Part shown: positions 21,142 to 33,500 of the stretch, in pieces
How the letters are laid out: each line of letters opens with the position of its first letter
Position numbering within the stretch: the stretch's first letter is position 1
Source: Leishmania martiniquensis
Lineage: Eukaryota > Euglenozoa > Kinetoplastea > Trypanosomatida > Trypanosomatidae
DNA: 64,000 bases
NCBI RefSeq assembly: GCF_017916325.1
Contig: NC_090169.1
Location: 431,001 to 495,000, forward strand
Direction of reading: 5' to 3'
The notes under the pieces: model-generated
What the model saw: the letters and a program-made list of their open reading frames with translations, nothing else
Told to the model about the DNA's origin: nothing
The model's database searches: none
Program-made: the position numbers and the translations under genes

Positions 21142-24100
21142 TGGGCTACGCCTTTCAGCTCTTTCTTCTTTCCTTTCCCGTTTTTTTTGTACATAAAGGT
21201 TAGTGTACGTGGCGCTCGAGCGGCTGAGAAGGGGGCGGTGTAGAAACAGGTGCGAAACACGTCGCGGGTGGCGGGTGCGAGTGGTGTGTGAGAATGGAGC
21301 AGCGGCCGGTAGCGAGGAGACGCGCGGGCTGCCGGGTAGGAAAGCTGCGAAACGAGGATGAGGGCAGGGAAGGTTGAGCATGGGGAGAGACGTGAGAGGA
21401 AGAAGATAAGCCACGACGTATAATGCTGAGTGCTGGTGTCGCGACAGTGCAGAGAGATCCAGCTACTTCTGCTGTGCGAAGCTGCGCGCCTCCCTCGCTC
21501 TCAACCTATGCAGGCGCGGCTCAATTCACATCTGAAGCGCCTCGGGAGTGTGCGACCCTTTGGAATTTCCTCGCCCTCTTTCGCGGAGCTTTCCACGCCG
21601 TTCTTCACCTCCCTCGTCCTTTTCCCCTTCGCCTGCACGTCTGACGGTCACGTGTATGTGCGCATCTCCTTTCTTCACGTGGGCCTTGTCACCTTCTCAT
21701 GCAGAGCAGAACGAGTGCCCCCCTCCCCCTTTTTTATCTGGGTGTGTGCATCTGTGTGCATGCTCTTTTTTTTCCGCGTCGTCGTCGTCGTCGCCCCCCC
21801 TCTCTCCCCCGAGACGTGCCCTCTTTTTTTCCTGTTGTGTTTCTTCCTTTGCATTCGTCGCATTCGTTCTGAGTCGGCGCCGTCCCACTGCCGCTCGTCC
21901 CGTTCCCTCGGACGCTTTTGTATTCATCTGTGCTTTGCTACGTTTCTTTTTTTTCCGCGCTTCGCTGCTTCCCTCTCGCCCTTTCCCTCTTACTCACGTA
22001 TAAGTATATATTGCGCGCTTTACGACGTACTCTTTTCGCCTCGTCGGTCAGCGCGTTGATGGCTTCTGTATGTCTTGACGCTTGCATTTCTTTCTTTTTT
22101 TGCGCCCCTATCAGCTCTACTGAGCGACCCTCCGGCATTGCTCGTTGTTGGACAGACCCATCCCCCCTTCGTTTCTTCTTTCCTTTAGCGCCCTGCGGTC
22201 GAGTTCACAGCCACGACAGTTGGATGGCTGCTCCTGCATGAGCGCATTCACCAAGAGCCCTCCACGTGACTGCATGCGTGCGTGTGTATGTGTGAGCTCA
22301 AATCATCCGCCGTTTTCTGCTCGCCTGCTGTTCTTTGGACTGCTCATCGACCCCTCTGCCAACGGTGCATCGAGCTCTCTGGTAATTTTTTTGTGCCTTC
22401 CCACGTTTCTCCGTTAGTTCCTCTTTCCACTGCTCCCCTCGCAGGCGGCCTGCTCTTCATGATTGTCTGCTGCTGCTGTTGTCTGTCGCTGCCCTCCCCC
22501 CCAAAACGCACGCACTCACACACACACACACACACACAACGTTTCCATACTCGTGCGGGCATGGGTGCAAGCAGATGTGTGCATTTTTTGCTTGTCACTT
22601 GCGTGCGTGAATGCGCACCACCATCGGAGCAGGCAAAAGGGGGGGTGCTGTCGAGTCGGATGGGGAGGGGGAGGGAGGGGACGGAGCAGTGCACGGATGA
22701 CGTGGGTGGACCGACGGGAAAGAAGTGGGAAATAGCTGAGAGGACGTGTGCCCGAGGTGTGCGCACCCGCGCCACAGCGCACACATACGCGAGGGGGACG
22801 AGGAGAAGAAAACAGGTGGTTGCAAGGGTTGTCCATACACGATGCATCTGCCATCGAGGTCGTGCAAGCTTTTCTTCTCTTTTTGCTCCCGGCTTTCGTA
22901 GACGTGCCTGTTGCCTCTCCTGCATTTTTGTGTGCCGTCGCGGTATCTTTGCTTGCCGCTGTGTCACACACACACACACGCTTTCTCTCTCTCTTCATTT
23001 TCTTCATTTTTCTCTTTCAGGGGGGACGGAGGGAGGGAAGGTGTGTGTGTGTGTGACTGCCTCTCCTCATCTCTCACAAATGACCGTCGCCCGGCCACAC
23101 ACTCATTAGTAGAAGCGTAATACACAGTGCCACATGTCGCTACTTCTTCACCTCTTTTTTTTTCACTACCAACGCGGCCGCCATCCACGGCGGCAGCTGC
23201 CTTTTCCCCCTCTTTTGGCAGTGCTGTTCTTTGCATGATGCGCAGGCACGGCATTCAACACCTGTGAGTGCATCTCTGCGTGTGTGTGTGTGTGGACTCG
23301 AGAAGACGAGAGCCATCGTGGAGTTGTGTACGAGGGGTGAATACGCCGCGGCTGTGCACCGATCCTCAGCCGCGGCGTTGGCGGAGAAAAGCGAGACAAC
23401 AGCAACAACAAAAGGAGCAATGCAGATTCCTATCAACTGTGTATCGGCCCTCCTTCCTCCCCACCCTTCACACACACACACACACATACACTGTCATCCT
23501 GTTGTTCATCATGTCCTCTTTCTCTCGTCTATACCACCACCCCCTTTTTTTCTTCTAGCGGCACTGTAAGAATGTGGTGGCTTGTGCGCACCTTTCAACT
23601 TATTTCCCTCGCCTAATCCTCCTCTTTAGCATAGCGCTTGACTGCCACGTTTGCCTTCTTCTTCTCATCGTTTCTCTGATGACTTCCATTCTGTCTTGTT
23701 GGCGTTTCTTTTCTTTGCCTCTTCCACTTGGCGCCCCCTTTTTATTGCTGACCTTTGTTTATCTCATTCATCTCAGGCTATACAGTAGAGCACAGCTGTC
23801 CACCCATCTCGTAAGCACATTAAAAGCGCTTCGAGACTTCACGGGCACCAAGAAAGAGGGAGATGAGGTAAGGCACCGTGGCCAGCAGGCCACCCTCCCC
23901 GCAGCAGTAGGCCGCGATAGCGTGAACGTCTGTTGATCTGCGTAATCGGAGATGATGTCTTCAGTCTTGTCTTTCCCTTCTGTCTTTCTTTTTTCTTTCT
24001 GCCTCTTCGTTGAGTTGGCCGGCGCCGCTCCGCTCGCGTGTGCGTGTGCTCTGTGGGGGAGAGCGATGGAACGCCTTCGCGCGTATGCGCGTCTTTGCTG

Positions 24101-26386
24101 CGTTCTCTCCTTTCACCTGTTTTCATCGTCTTTCTGTGCGCTTCTGTGTGTGTGTGTGTGTGTGTGTTCTTTTGCGCATATATATTTTTTCAATTCTGTG
24201 GCATCCGTGCGAAGTTCGCGCTTCACCGGCCGCCCTTTCTCCCTCTCTCTCAGTGTTTCTCAGCGTTTTTTAATTTTTCTCGCTCGCACATTTCTTCACG
24301 CGTGCGCTTCTCTTTGCCTTCTCCTTCCCTTCCCCCCCTCCCTTCCTCTCTCTCTGTGCGCGCACTTGTATGTGCGCATCGCAGCTTTTTCTCGCTTTAC
24401 AGCATCCATATCTTCCTAAGCTTCGGTGTCACGCGCGAGGACGTCTCGGTTCACCAACTTGGCCCGTCTTGTGTCCCTTCATCTTTGACTCGCGCGCACT
24501 CTTTGCTGACGGCTTCGCGTGCCATGCGTGCGAACATCAAGAAGGCAGGCTCTCAGCAGGAGCGTCTGAAACACCTACACGGAGGTCGAAGGGGGCTTGT
24601 AACGAGCGGGAAAAAAACGGTGCTCTCCACGAACGCAGACGACTGCGCATCGTATGATGGGGCTGGAGGGACGTCGCCATGCGTTTTGCCGTATGGGTTC
24701 AAAGATTGGTACCCCCTCCCCCTTCTGTGTGCCGTCGCCCTTTACCCCCCCCCTCACACACACCACATGTAGGCGAAAAGCTGCTGAAAGTACTCGACGC
24801 GCATCTGCTCGAGGCAGAGAGGAGTGATGCGGCTCATGTGCGAGTACATATGAGAAGCAAACGTCTGAGGTGGCTAAGGGGGGGTGAAGTCCAAGAGAGG
24901 GCAGACGACGGCTAAAACTTTTCGCTGGACTCTTTTGCGCTCAACTCTTGGCGATGCCGCATGAAGCGAAGAAAATGCGCGCAGCAGCCATGTGTCTCGT
25001 ACACCTGACACACTCCTCCTTCCTCCTTCCCTGAGGGTTTTACAGGAACACCATTGTACCTGAGCAGGGGCAGACCCGCACTTGCAGCCGAAGGGAGGTG
25101 CTCATCATGGGACACGAGAGCCTCACTGACGGCGGCGACATCATGCGAAAGAAGGTTTGCTGCCTTGAGCTGACGAAAGAGGTGCCGGCATGCTCGTGAC
25201 TTTTGTGTAGGTGTGTAGACGAGTGCGCATTAAAAAAAGAAAGAAGCCTAGTTGCCTGATAAACCCCAAACCTCCCAGCACACGCGACGTGGAAAGCGCG
25301 AGGAAGAGAGCGGCTGGTATCGGCGCTGAGCATCTCTAGCGGCTTGTGCCTCTCTTCTTCGCTCTCTTGCCCTCTAGGCCGCCCTCCTCCCTCTTTTCCT
25401 CCCTCCCTCCCTGCGAACGGAAGCAGCGAGGAATGCGTGGAGTCGCCGCGCATCCATCTCCTACAGGCTTCACCACCTGAAGCTGGCTTGTTACATACAG
25501 CCCCCTCATGCAGGCACCGACACATGCGCACAGCCACGGACTGCTCCCTTTTCTTCTCCACGTCTTCGCCACCCTCTTCTTCTCCGATGGCCTGCACATC
25601 TCTGGTTGCCCAAACCCAACCGTGAAATTTAACGCTGCTGTCGCCATGCGCCTGCTTTCATCGTTATCTTGTCCCGCGTTCTGCTCCGGACGCGTTTTGG
25701 GCACCGCGAAAACACGCGCACATGCACGCACCCACAACCGCGCGCGCACAGACGTATACAGACACAAAGGTAAACTTGAAGAGATTTGCATGCTACGAGC
25801 GACTTGCCGTCCTTGACACCAAACATCGCTCCCATCCGCATCACGTGTTTCAGCTCTGCTGCCTCTCTTTTTCTCTCCCCCCTCTACGATTGCTCTTGTG
25901 TTTGCTTGCTCAACACTTCCTTCGATTCTGCTCCACTTCTCTGCCTCTTCCGTTTGTGTCGACAGCCTCTCTCCTCCCCTCTTCCTCAGCCCTCTTTTTT
26001 TGGCTGCTCTCCCGTTTTTCTTTCAGTTTTTCCTGAAGAAGCGAATCAAAAAAAACAAAAATAGAAACGGGGGCGGTGCGCTATTCTGCATAGCACCTCA
26101 CCATTGCGGCCTCTGCGCCCTCTTCCTCTCCCTCTTTTCCACCTCACTCGTCGCTGCCGTCATATCGCAGAGGGTTTTCCCTTTTTTTTTAAGGGTCCTT
26201 TGGCAGCTTCGCTTTTTGTCACTGCAGCACCCGCTCCAGGTTTCCACACGCTCACAGCCGTGTGCTCAAACACATACGCGCAGCTCTGCCTCATCCTCCG
26301 ACCTCTGTCAGCTCTCTTTCTCTCTCTCGCTGTCTCGTCTCGCCGTCTCCATTTTTTTCAACGCGCTCTTTTTATTCTCTCTTAAT
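21142..26386. other. 5.2 kb intergenic region between two amastins, no convincing gene
   Basis: Long C/T-rich stretches with CA/TG microsatellites (for example 22515-22540, 23462-23488, 24146-24168). Many short frames occur on both strands but they are of low complexity. A long amastin 3' UTR is likely in the first 1-2 kb. A diverged or unknown short gene cannot be excluded. Confidence 0.5.
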
Positions 26387-26388
26387 AG
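26264..26388 (+). promoter_or_regulatory. Polypyrimidine tract and putative trans-splice acceptor, amastin at 26509
   Basis: A C/T-rich run ends TTTATTCTCTCTTAATAG, with AG at 26387-26388, about 120 nt before the ATG at 26509. This places the upstream in-frame codons (from 26389) in the 5' UTR. Confidence 0.55.
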
Positions 26389-26508
26389 TTGCCCACCCCT
26401 CCTCCTCCTCCTCCGCCTCTCTTGTACCAGACACAAGCGAGTAAGCAGCTCACTCGCACCGACACACACCATAAACAGAGGACCACTAAACCCCCCTCAA
26501 GAACAAGG

Positions 26509-27090
26509 ATGGGCTGCATTTCAGGTTTGCTCTTCGGCATCCTTCAGTTCGTGGCGCTGGTCTTAATCGCTGTTGGAACTCCGCTGGCGATGTTCCTGCC
26601 ACGGAGCGAGCACTTCTCCCGGATCACCAACAATTATTGTATCAGTATGTGGGGAATCCGGGACCACTGCTTAATTCTGGTGTACTCGGGTAGGCCGGAG
26701 GATCTCTGGACGGAGTGTAGCGGCCGCTTGGGTCGCTTCAAAGCGGCGCAAGTGTGCGCCATTGCGGCCGCCATCATCCTTGTCGCTTCAATGCTGGCAA
26801 GCGTACTCGATGCGTGCTGCTGCTGCTGCGCTAAGTACCTCTGCCTTCTGCTCAATTTGGCGGCGGTTGTTGTGCTTTCCATTTCCTGGGGCTCCTTGTT
26901 GGACTGCTATCTGCAAAATCAAGGAAGCCACCTGATCGACAACGTCGACGTGTGCGTGCGATTGAGCGACTTCCCTGGCCTTGGCAACAGGCATCCGGAG
27001 GGGATGCAGCTGGGTGCTGGCTTCATCTTTCTCGTCCTCGCCACCATCATCAGCTTTTTGAACATCTTCATCATCATGATCCCGTGCTGA
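26509..27090 (+). CDS. Amastin surface glycoprotein (single copy, 193 residues)
   Basis: The start MGCISGLLFG gives 193 residues with four hydrophobic segments (about 7-28, 80-100, 105-125 and 170-193). The signature region at 44-54 reads CISMWGIRDHC; Met and His replace the usual L/F and D/E/N/T, so it is a divergent member. The end of TM2 carries a run of five consecutive cysteines, likely palmitoylation sites. The second loop contains an Asp-rich segment (IDNVDVCVRL). The N-terminal MGC could in principle be acylated, but it runs straight into TM1, so that is only a possibility. It is in unique sequence, about 5.4 kb downstream of the preceding amastin. Confidence 0.93.
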   Translation: MGCISGLLFGILQFVALVLIAVGTPLAMFLPRSEHFSRITNNYCISMWGIRDHCLILVYSGRPEDLWTECSGRLGRFKAAQVCAIAAAIILVASMLASVLDACCCCCAKYLCLLLNLAAVVVLSISWGSLLDCYLQNQGSHLIDNVDVCVRLSDFPGLGNRHPEGMQLGAGFIFLVLATIISFLNIFIIMIPC

Positions 27091-27733
27091 GGTCAGATCG
27101 GTGATCGCTCGCCTTCCCCCCCATCTCCCATTCCCTCTGCACCGACACCGCAACATATAGAACTGCATGCTCGCCAAGAGGACTGAAGTACGAAAGTGGA
27201 GCAAAGGGCAGAGCCTGCGGAGGGAGAAGGCGGTGACGCGGTGAGAGATGGGAAGGGGAACGCAAAGGTGCAATGGAAGCAGAGGAGCACGTACATCTGC
27301 GAGCAGCAGGTGCCGAAGCACACAAGCAGAAGCACCGGGCTTCCGGGAAACCTTCAGCACGCGCGTCGGTGGAGAAGGCACGGATTGCTATGGATCTTGC
27401 TGTGCATGCATCATAGAGGAGTCTCTGCGCCACCTTTTTTTTGTTTTTTCGATGGGGCTGATGGTGCCAGCCAGTGAGTCTCTTGCGACCGCCCACGGTG
27501 GCGGCTGTGCTTCGGTGTCTCATGGAGTGCTCGTAACGCTTCAGCTGCCTGCGAGCCCTGTGATGGTGTACGTCTGCGCTTGGCGCAGTGGAACGAGTTT
27601 GCGGAGAGGGGAGGCGGATTAGGGCGAGAAGGTGAAAGGGAACAGTACAAAGGCCAGCGTAGCAGAAGTCTGCGTGCCATCACGCTTCTTTTCTTCTTTG
27701 AACTCTTTTATGCACTCCGAACCTCAACAGCGT
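27091..27733. other. Amastin 3' flank, no gene seen
   Basis: Mixed-composition sequence probably representing the 3' UTR of the amastin at 26509. Small frames occur on both strands but none has recognisable features. Confidence 0.55.
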
Positions 27734-27926
27734 GACACCTCTCAGTGCGCGGCGCATCTCAGGGGGTCGGTATCGATTCCGGTGTGGGAAGCCCAAGCAG
27801 CCCCTCCCCCCTCTCCCTCACAATGCCAAGCCATTTCTGCTGGTAGCAGCGCCATGTACCAGGGACATATGGGGGAAGCCAGGGCGCTGCATCGCGCTGC
27901 TGCTGATGTGTGTGTGTGTGTGTGTG
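27734..27926 (+). repeat. SIDER-like degenerate retroposon copy A
   Basis: About 193 bp ending in a (TG)n run match, base for base as far as I can follow, the reverse complement of 62136-62328. The segment includes the CCCCTCCCCCCTCTCCCTCA and GCCATGTACCAGGG stretches. Its length, GC content, location in an apparent 3' UTR and dispersed occurrence suggest a SIDER element (short degenerate retroposons of Leishmania linked to mRNA turnover). The family call is from memory, not from a search. The element may continue rightward to about 28200 in sequence not shared with copy B. Confidence 0.6.
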
Positions 27927-28344
27927 CTGGGAAGGGGGGGAAGAGGCAGGCCCTAGATGACGCTGTGTCGGGATGGCCGGCAACAGCCAGCACGCCTGTG
28001 CCGTCGATATACTTGGCGCAGTGCCAGCGTAACTCGAAGGCATCCCGACCGCCCCCCTCTCCCCGCGGGACGCACCAGGTGGCAATCGGCGTAATGGCAG
28101 CCGCTGTGAGGCGACCAGCGAGGCGGGTGGTAGTGGGTGGTGCTTAGGCCCTAGGTCGTGCTCAGGTAACGGGGTGGGCGCATCGCTGTAACGCGTGACT
28201 ACCCCTGTTTTGCATGGCGCGATGGGCACGTGGCAGGCCGAGTAGAGCTTCATCCGACTCCTGCCGTATAGGGAAATGGGCGCGTTGAAAACGAGCGCGC
28301 AGTACAGATCGGTTGCACTGGGTGCATCTACACACACGCACGCA

Positions 28345-28384
28345 CATATATATATATATATATGTCTATATATATATATATATG
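28345..28384. repeat. TA dinucleotide microsatellite
   Basis: Two TA runs separated by GTC. Intergenic, and a candidate variable-length locus. Confidence 0.75.
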
Positions 28385-29557
28385 CACCATGCTTATATGT
28401 GTATGTATCTATGTATATGCTTATCTGAAGCAGTCTCTTGTACGCTTCTTCCTTCATGGTTCAGCCGGTACGTACGACGCCCCCTTTTCATGCTTGGGCG
28501 CACTGCTGCTGCTCCCCCGATCTCCCTCTCACGTCGATTTTGTTTTCTTCCCTGTGCCGGTGTGTAGCTCCACCTGTGCGCCGTGCATCGTGCTGTGTGT
28601 TTCTCGTGCTGGACTAGGTCTCCTTCACTTTTTGTCCGCGCAGATTGTGCAAAGAAAATACACACGCACCCACGCGCTTTCGAAGAAAGGAAAGACAAGA
28701 AGATACACAGCAACTATGCACGTGCGCTTCAACTTCGCCCTTCACTACTTTGCACGTGCTCGGCATGTGCGAGTGCGTGCCCGCCTGTTAATGGGAAGGC
28801 GCTTGATATCTCTTTTTTCTTCCTTAGTGTTTTCCTTGCCGTTGCTGCTGCTGCTGCAGCATGCGCGTAGTGCTTGCGCGGCTTCTCAGTAGAAGTAAGC
28901 GGAGAAGAGACCACTCTTTCACTGACGTCGTTTCTTTCTTTTTTTGTTCTTCTCTCTATCAGCGCTTTTTTTTCTTTCTCCTCCTGTCTTGACTGTTTGA
29001 TTCCTTCCTCTTTCCCCCTTTTTCTCCCGTAATTCGAGGTTGCGTGCGTCAGCGTTCCTGAAGCGAAGAGCGACAGAGAGAGAGAGAGCGTGCTCGTGGG
29101 AGACGGCCGCACCCTTGTGCTCTGGAGATCTTTCCCTGCGCGCGGGTGCGTACGCGTTTCTTTCAGTTTCTTCCTTTTTCGTCGTCACACATTCCGTCTC
29201 GCAAAGAGACCACTCCCCTTTCACTGTGCAGCGAAGCACAGACTAGCACTGCAGTGAAAGCGTGAGGCTTGCGGGATGAGAGGAGTGAAGAGGGGTGGGG
29301 TATGGGCTTGGGTGTGCGTGTGTGTGAAGCTGGAGCTGCATGTCCATTTTTTCTTCCTCTTTTACCCCCTTCTCTGCTCGTGCGTGCAGGTGACGAAGCT
29401 GACATGGGCTCGAGAGAGAGCGCCTGCGAGTGTCTATTTCTGCACCCTCTCTTTTCATTCGCCTCCTCTCAGAGACGTCTTCTAAAGGGCACCCTGCTTT
29501 CGCTTTGGGCTTTCTGTTTCTCAGCTCTGACTCTCTGTCCCGCTTCTTCTCTCAGTG

Positions 29558-29962
29558 ATGCTGTCAGACACGTGGCGCATGTCGGGTGCCATTTTCGCTA
29601 AGTGTATGCAAATTCTTTTACTTGATTTCGTCGTCGCATGCGCTCTCTGTGCTGCTGTCTTCCTCCACCCCCTCTCCTCTCCCACGTGGGGTTGGCTCAT
29701 TTCAGACGTTTCGCTTTTTGTTTTCCTGCTCACCTCTGCTCCAGTGCACGCGGAAACGACAGCCACGCACGCCTCCGGGGACGTGGGCAGGAGTATGAGG
29801 GGGGAGGGAGAGGGAGGGCTAGCGGCACGCCTAGATTCTAACATCGTTCTGACAACAGACCGCAGAGTACACCAGTGGGAGCGCGAGGGGCAGGAGCTGA
29901 GAAAGATAGATGGCATGAGCCATCTCAACTCAATGCAGTACCCAGAGGCCGGAAGGGCGTGA
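29558..29962 (+). CDS. Possible small membrane protein (weak candidate)
   Basis: The ATG at 29558 opens 134 codons. Two hydrophobic stretches are present (about residues 18-36, ILLLDFVVACALCAAVFL-like, and 46-62), followed by a polar, Gly/Arg-rich tail. A C/T-rich stretch ending in CTCTCAG (AG at 29554-29555) lies immediately upstream, which would leave almost no 5' UTR. I recognise no family, and codon composition is unlike the strongly GC3-biased neighbours. It may be a chance frame in 3' UTR sequence. Confidence 0.15.
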   Translation: MLSDTWRMSGAIFAKCMQILLLDFVVACALCAAVFLHPLSSPTWGWLISDVSLFVFLLTSAPVHAETTATHASGDVGRSMRGEGEGGLAARLDSNIVLTTDRRVHQWEREGQELRKIDGMSHLNSMQYPEAGRA

Positions 29963-30111
29963 AGTGATAGGGAAACAACGCACGCGGAAACCGGCGCCAT
30001 TCCACTTTGAAATGTGTGCGCTCCAAAGGCAATGCATCTTCTTTACTCAACCATGTGGGTTGATATGGGGCACAGATGCCGCCAGCATGACGTGAACACT
30101 CTGTGCCGCAT

Positions 30112-30544
30112 CAGTGTGTCCCCCGACGCTATTGTGGGGAGCATCCACCTCACACTGTGGGATGGTGCGCCTGGTGCGGCCGGGGGAGAGGCACGAGGCT
30201 CTGGCGGAGCCCAGGGCCTCACAAGGCCCCGGTGTGCCGCTGGCCGACTTTCTCCTCGGGCGCACCCGGTATCCACGCAGAGCACCCTCTGTCAGCCTCA
30301 CGGCGGCCGCCACGGCCTCTGCGGTGGTGCAGGAGCCTGAGCGCAGCCCGCGTGGGTCGGGGCATGCCGTGCACCCGGGTCCGTCCGGCGCCGACCGAGC
30401 GGCGCGTGTGCGGAGAAGGGACGAGGACGGGCAGGGGGAGTCCCGCTCGACGCATGGCCCGACTCGGCGGGTGACGGCACGTCCTTGTTGATGAGGACGG
30501 CGCTGCTGCGCAGCAGAGGCCGGTGCGCCGTGGTGCGTGCGCGT
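30112..30544 (+). repeat. Dispersed copy of the amastin-array spacer block
   Basis: These 433 bp match 17339-17771 in unit 4 at all but one position (GAGGCTCTG against GAGGCGCTG), with abrupt loss of identity at both ends. It carries the T of units 3 and 4 at the TTGTTGATGAGG site, not the C of units 1 and 2, so its closest relatives are units 3/4. No amastin gene or unit leader accompanies it, and no poly-A tail or clear target duplication is evident at the edges. Confidence 0.9.
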
Positions 30545-33500
30545 CTGTCTGTGCATGTCGGCCGGCTCGCGGCAGAAGAAGACGGTAAAGGAGAGCGCTT
30601 CTCGGCGCTGTGTGCTTTTTTCCCTTCGCATTGGATTCAGCCGGCGCACATGTCTTTGATTCGCCCTGCGTACGTGCCTGTGAACGTTGAAGGGATGAGG
30701 TGCGTGGCCCTGTCGGCCGTGAGCGTAGCGTAGGGTGAGCTGCTAGGCAGAGCATGGCGAGAGCGACGCGCCTGAGAATATGCTGGCGGCCTTGTTTGGG
30801 GTGCTCTCCTCATAGTATTGCGGCACGCTATGGCGGGGGAGGGGCAAAACGAACCCTAGCCAGGCAGCTCAGATGTGCGAGGAAGTGCATGGATGTGTGC
30901 GTACACACATATATATATATATATTTGTATGCAGGGCAGGTGTTATGGAATGACGTTCGTGTAGCCAAGAAAGAGAGGGAGCGGAACGTCTGTCTCTTTG
31001 CATTTCTCATGCTGTCATTTCTTTTTTTCATCTTCATGTGTGTGGGTGCACATCGAACTGCTTCAGGCGCGTGAGCTTGACGCTTGTGCGCCTCCTCCGC
31101 CAAACCAAGTGTGCTTCTGATTTTTTCGTGCTGTCTTCAATCATCTGTCGCTCTAACTCTGTTGCTAATTTTAGAGTGTGGAAGCCGCGCCTTTCCCCTC
31201 TTCTTCCCCTTCGCTCTGCCACCCTTCCGTGGCAGTGGTGTGTGTGTGTGCGTCTCGTGCATCCTCCTCTCTTCGCTACCGTGAACTCTCTCTCACTGTA
31301 TCTGTGCCGCAAGCGCACGGCTGCCCACCGGAGACGAAAAAAAAAGGCTGACCACGACGACAGAGAAAGCAGCAGCGAAAAAACGCATTTCTTTACCCTT
31401 TACGCCCTCCCCGCCGCCGCCACTAACTTTCTGGAACGCCTTCGGGTCTTTAATGTTTCTTGCCTCGATGTGGTCCACCGGAGCAGCACAGTTTTTGGCA
31501 GGTGCATCTCGTGCGCCATCTATTTCGCCCATCGTACTCTTCGCCACACTGTCCGTCTGTGTAACCCCGGCTCTGTGAGCGTGGAAAGGGGAGGGTGGGG
31601 CGTGGACAGCGACCCCTAGAGACATCGGATGCCACACACACACATACACATACGTACACGTACACGTATACGCACACGTATACGTATGTATATTTTCGCT
31701 TGCGCCTGTCTTCTTTCTTCCATTCAGCCCACTTTTTTTTCTTCGTCTCCTTGTGACCCTTTGAGCACATCATGTCCCTTTGTTCATGGCGAACTATATA
31801 CATATATTTGTATATCTGTATATCTGCATATTTCTTATGCTTCGTTTGAAAAGCCGTTTCGCTCTTTTTGTTTGCTAATTTTATTTTTCCGTTTCGCGTC
31901 TCTCGCAGGTGCTCTCCAGCGAATGTCGGATGGTCGACTACTACTACTACTATTGCTGTTGCTGTTGCGGGAGCAAGGGTGACCATCTGAGGGAAAAGAG
32001 GAGGGGCCCGTGAGGGCGAGGTTGAAGGAGCGCTTTTGAGAGCCTCCCCGTGTGCACATGACAAAGGATTTCTCATGATGACGTACGACAAAAGGGTGCG
32101 AAAGGTGTCTCGATAGACTAAGAGTCACACAAACAAAAGCAGACGAACAAACGAAGAGGCGCGTGGCAAAGCCCTCGCACGCTGGTGCCGCATTGCCCTT
32201 GATCTCCCTCACCTGAATATCATCTCTAGCGCAAAGAAAAAAAAGCGGAGATGTGGCGGAGCAGCGCCGCCTTGGTCCGCGGCCCCCGTTTGTTTCACTT
32301 CCCCCTCCCCCTCCCTCCCTGCTATCTTTCTCTTGCTATGCTATGCGCATATTTTCGTGCTTGTCTACGACTGCTTCGTCGCCGTTGCACCACCCCGATG
32401 CACTTCGCTGCCTCTTTCCCTTCTATATGAACACACACACACACACCCACTTGCAACGACCACGGTTTTTCGCCACCATATTTTTTCTGGTCGTTGTTGT
32501 CCCTGCCGCATCTACGACATTGGCTGTGCGTACGTGCCTCTCTCTTGCATGGCTTCATCCACTCTGGGAGGCCGTCGTTTCACAGTTTGTGGGCACAGGC
32601 CACATCTCCAACGATCCACTTCCCTTTCCTGCTCCCCCCCTCTCCCTCTCTTCTGTTCTCGATCCTCGACCAATTGCTCGCACTCCCGCTTTGCATCGCA
32701 GCGATTCGTCTCTCTCTTTCCATCGTTATACCATTTAGTGACCGGCGCGCTCTTGTCTGTCGCTCTGAGCTTCTCTCTGCCCCTCTGAGAGCCGCTTAGT
32801 CTTGTCCGCGCGTGTACGTAGCGGCTGCACTGCTTCTGCAGATATACTATATGCAGCGGGACAACATAGCTGACGCCAGCTGTAGCGGAAGCCCCTCTCC
32901 TTCTCCTCCCTTCCCCTCTTCCCCATTTTTCCTTCGTCCCTGCAACTCATCGGAGGCTCATCAGCACAACTGCAGTGGACGAAACGTGCAAATCTGCCAC
33001 TTACCTTTTTGTGCTTCTAGAAAAGAAGGCGCCGTGCCGCTACCGGTTGAGCTCGCCACATCGCCGAGAGGCGAGTGACCGGCCACTTGGAAAGAGGCCG
33101 AATCAAGGGAGAAAAGCAACAGGGAAAAAAAGACGCTGCTCATCGCTTTCTGTGTGGTGACGAAGCCCTTATCCCGTGTCTTGCGTCCTCTTGCCGTGAG
33201 CCGCCCCATTAGGTATCTCGTCCTTCTTTTCAACTAACCCCCGCCTCCCCCCACACACAAACCGGCGCATATGCACACGCTTGGCCGACTCAACAGGCCA
33301 TAGTGTTGCTCATGTTTTGCCCTCTCATCCGTTACGTCGCGCCTCTATTCTTTCTCTCGCTCTCCTTTTTTCTACTTCTTCTTTCCATCTCTTCGTGAAG
33401 AGTCTGACTCCCCAAACTTCCCTCTCTCCCTGAGGTTTTTGTTGTAGGCATTTCTCACTCATCTCCTCCCCCCTCCCCCCTGTCGCTCACTCTCACGCGG

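Larger units (their letters stand above)
27927..30111. other. Intergenic region, possible remainder of the SIDER-like element, no convincing gene
   Basis: The first ~270 bp (GC-rich, to about 28200) may be the rest of the SIDER-like element. A TA microsatellite lies at 28345-28384. The rest is C/T-rich. One frame, 29558-29962, has two hydrophobic segments and is discussed as a possible small gene. Confidence 0.5.

Noticed and set aside
22282..23109. 275-codon + frame between the two single-copy amastins
   Set aside because: It is mostly low-complexity CA/TG repeat translations (His-Thr and Cys-Val runs) with no credible domain or GC3 bias.
22515..24168. Regularly spaced short CA/TG repeats that might suggest a CRISPR-like array
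   Set aside because: They are simple dinucleotide microsatellites without unique equal-length spacers, in a eukaryotic genome.
28345..28384. TA-rich tract as a possible origin or centromere-like element
   Set aside because: It is short, and similar tracts occur elsewhere in the window (18597, 30908, 54306). Nothing else supports a special function.
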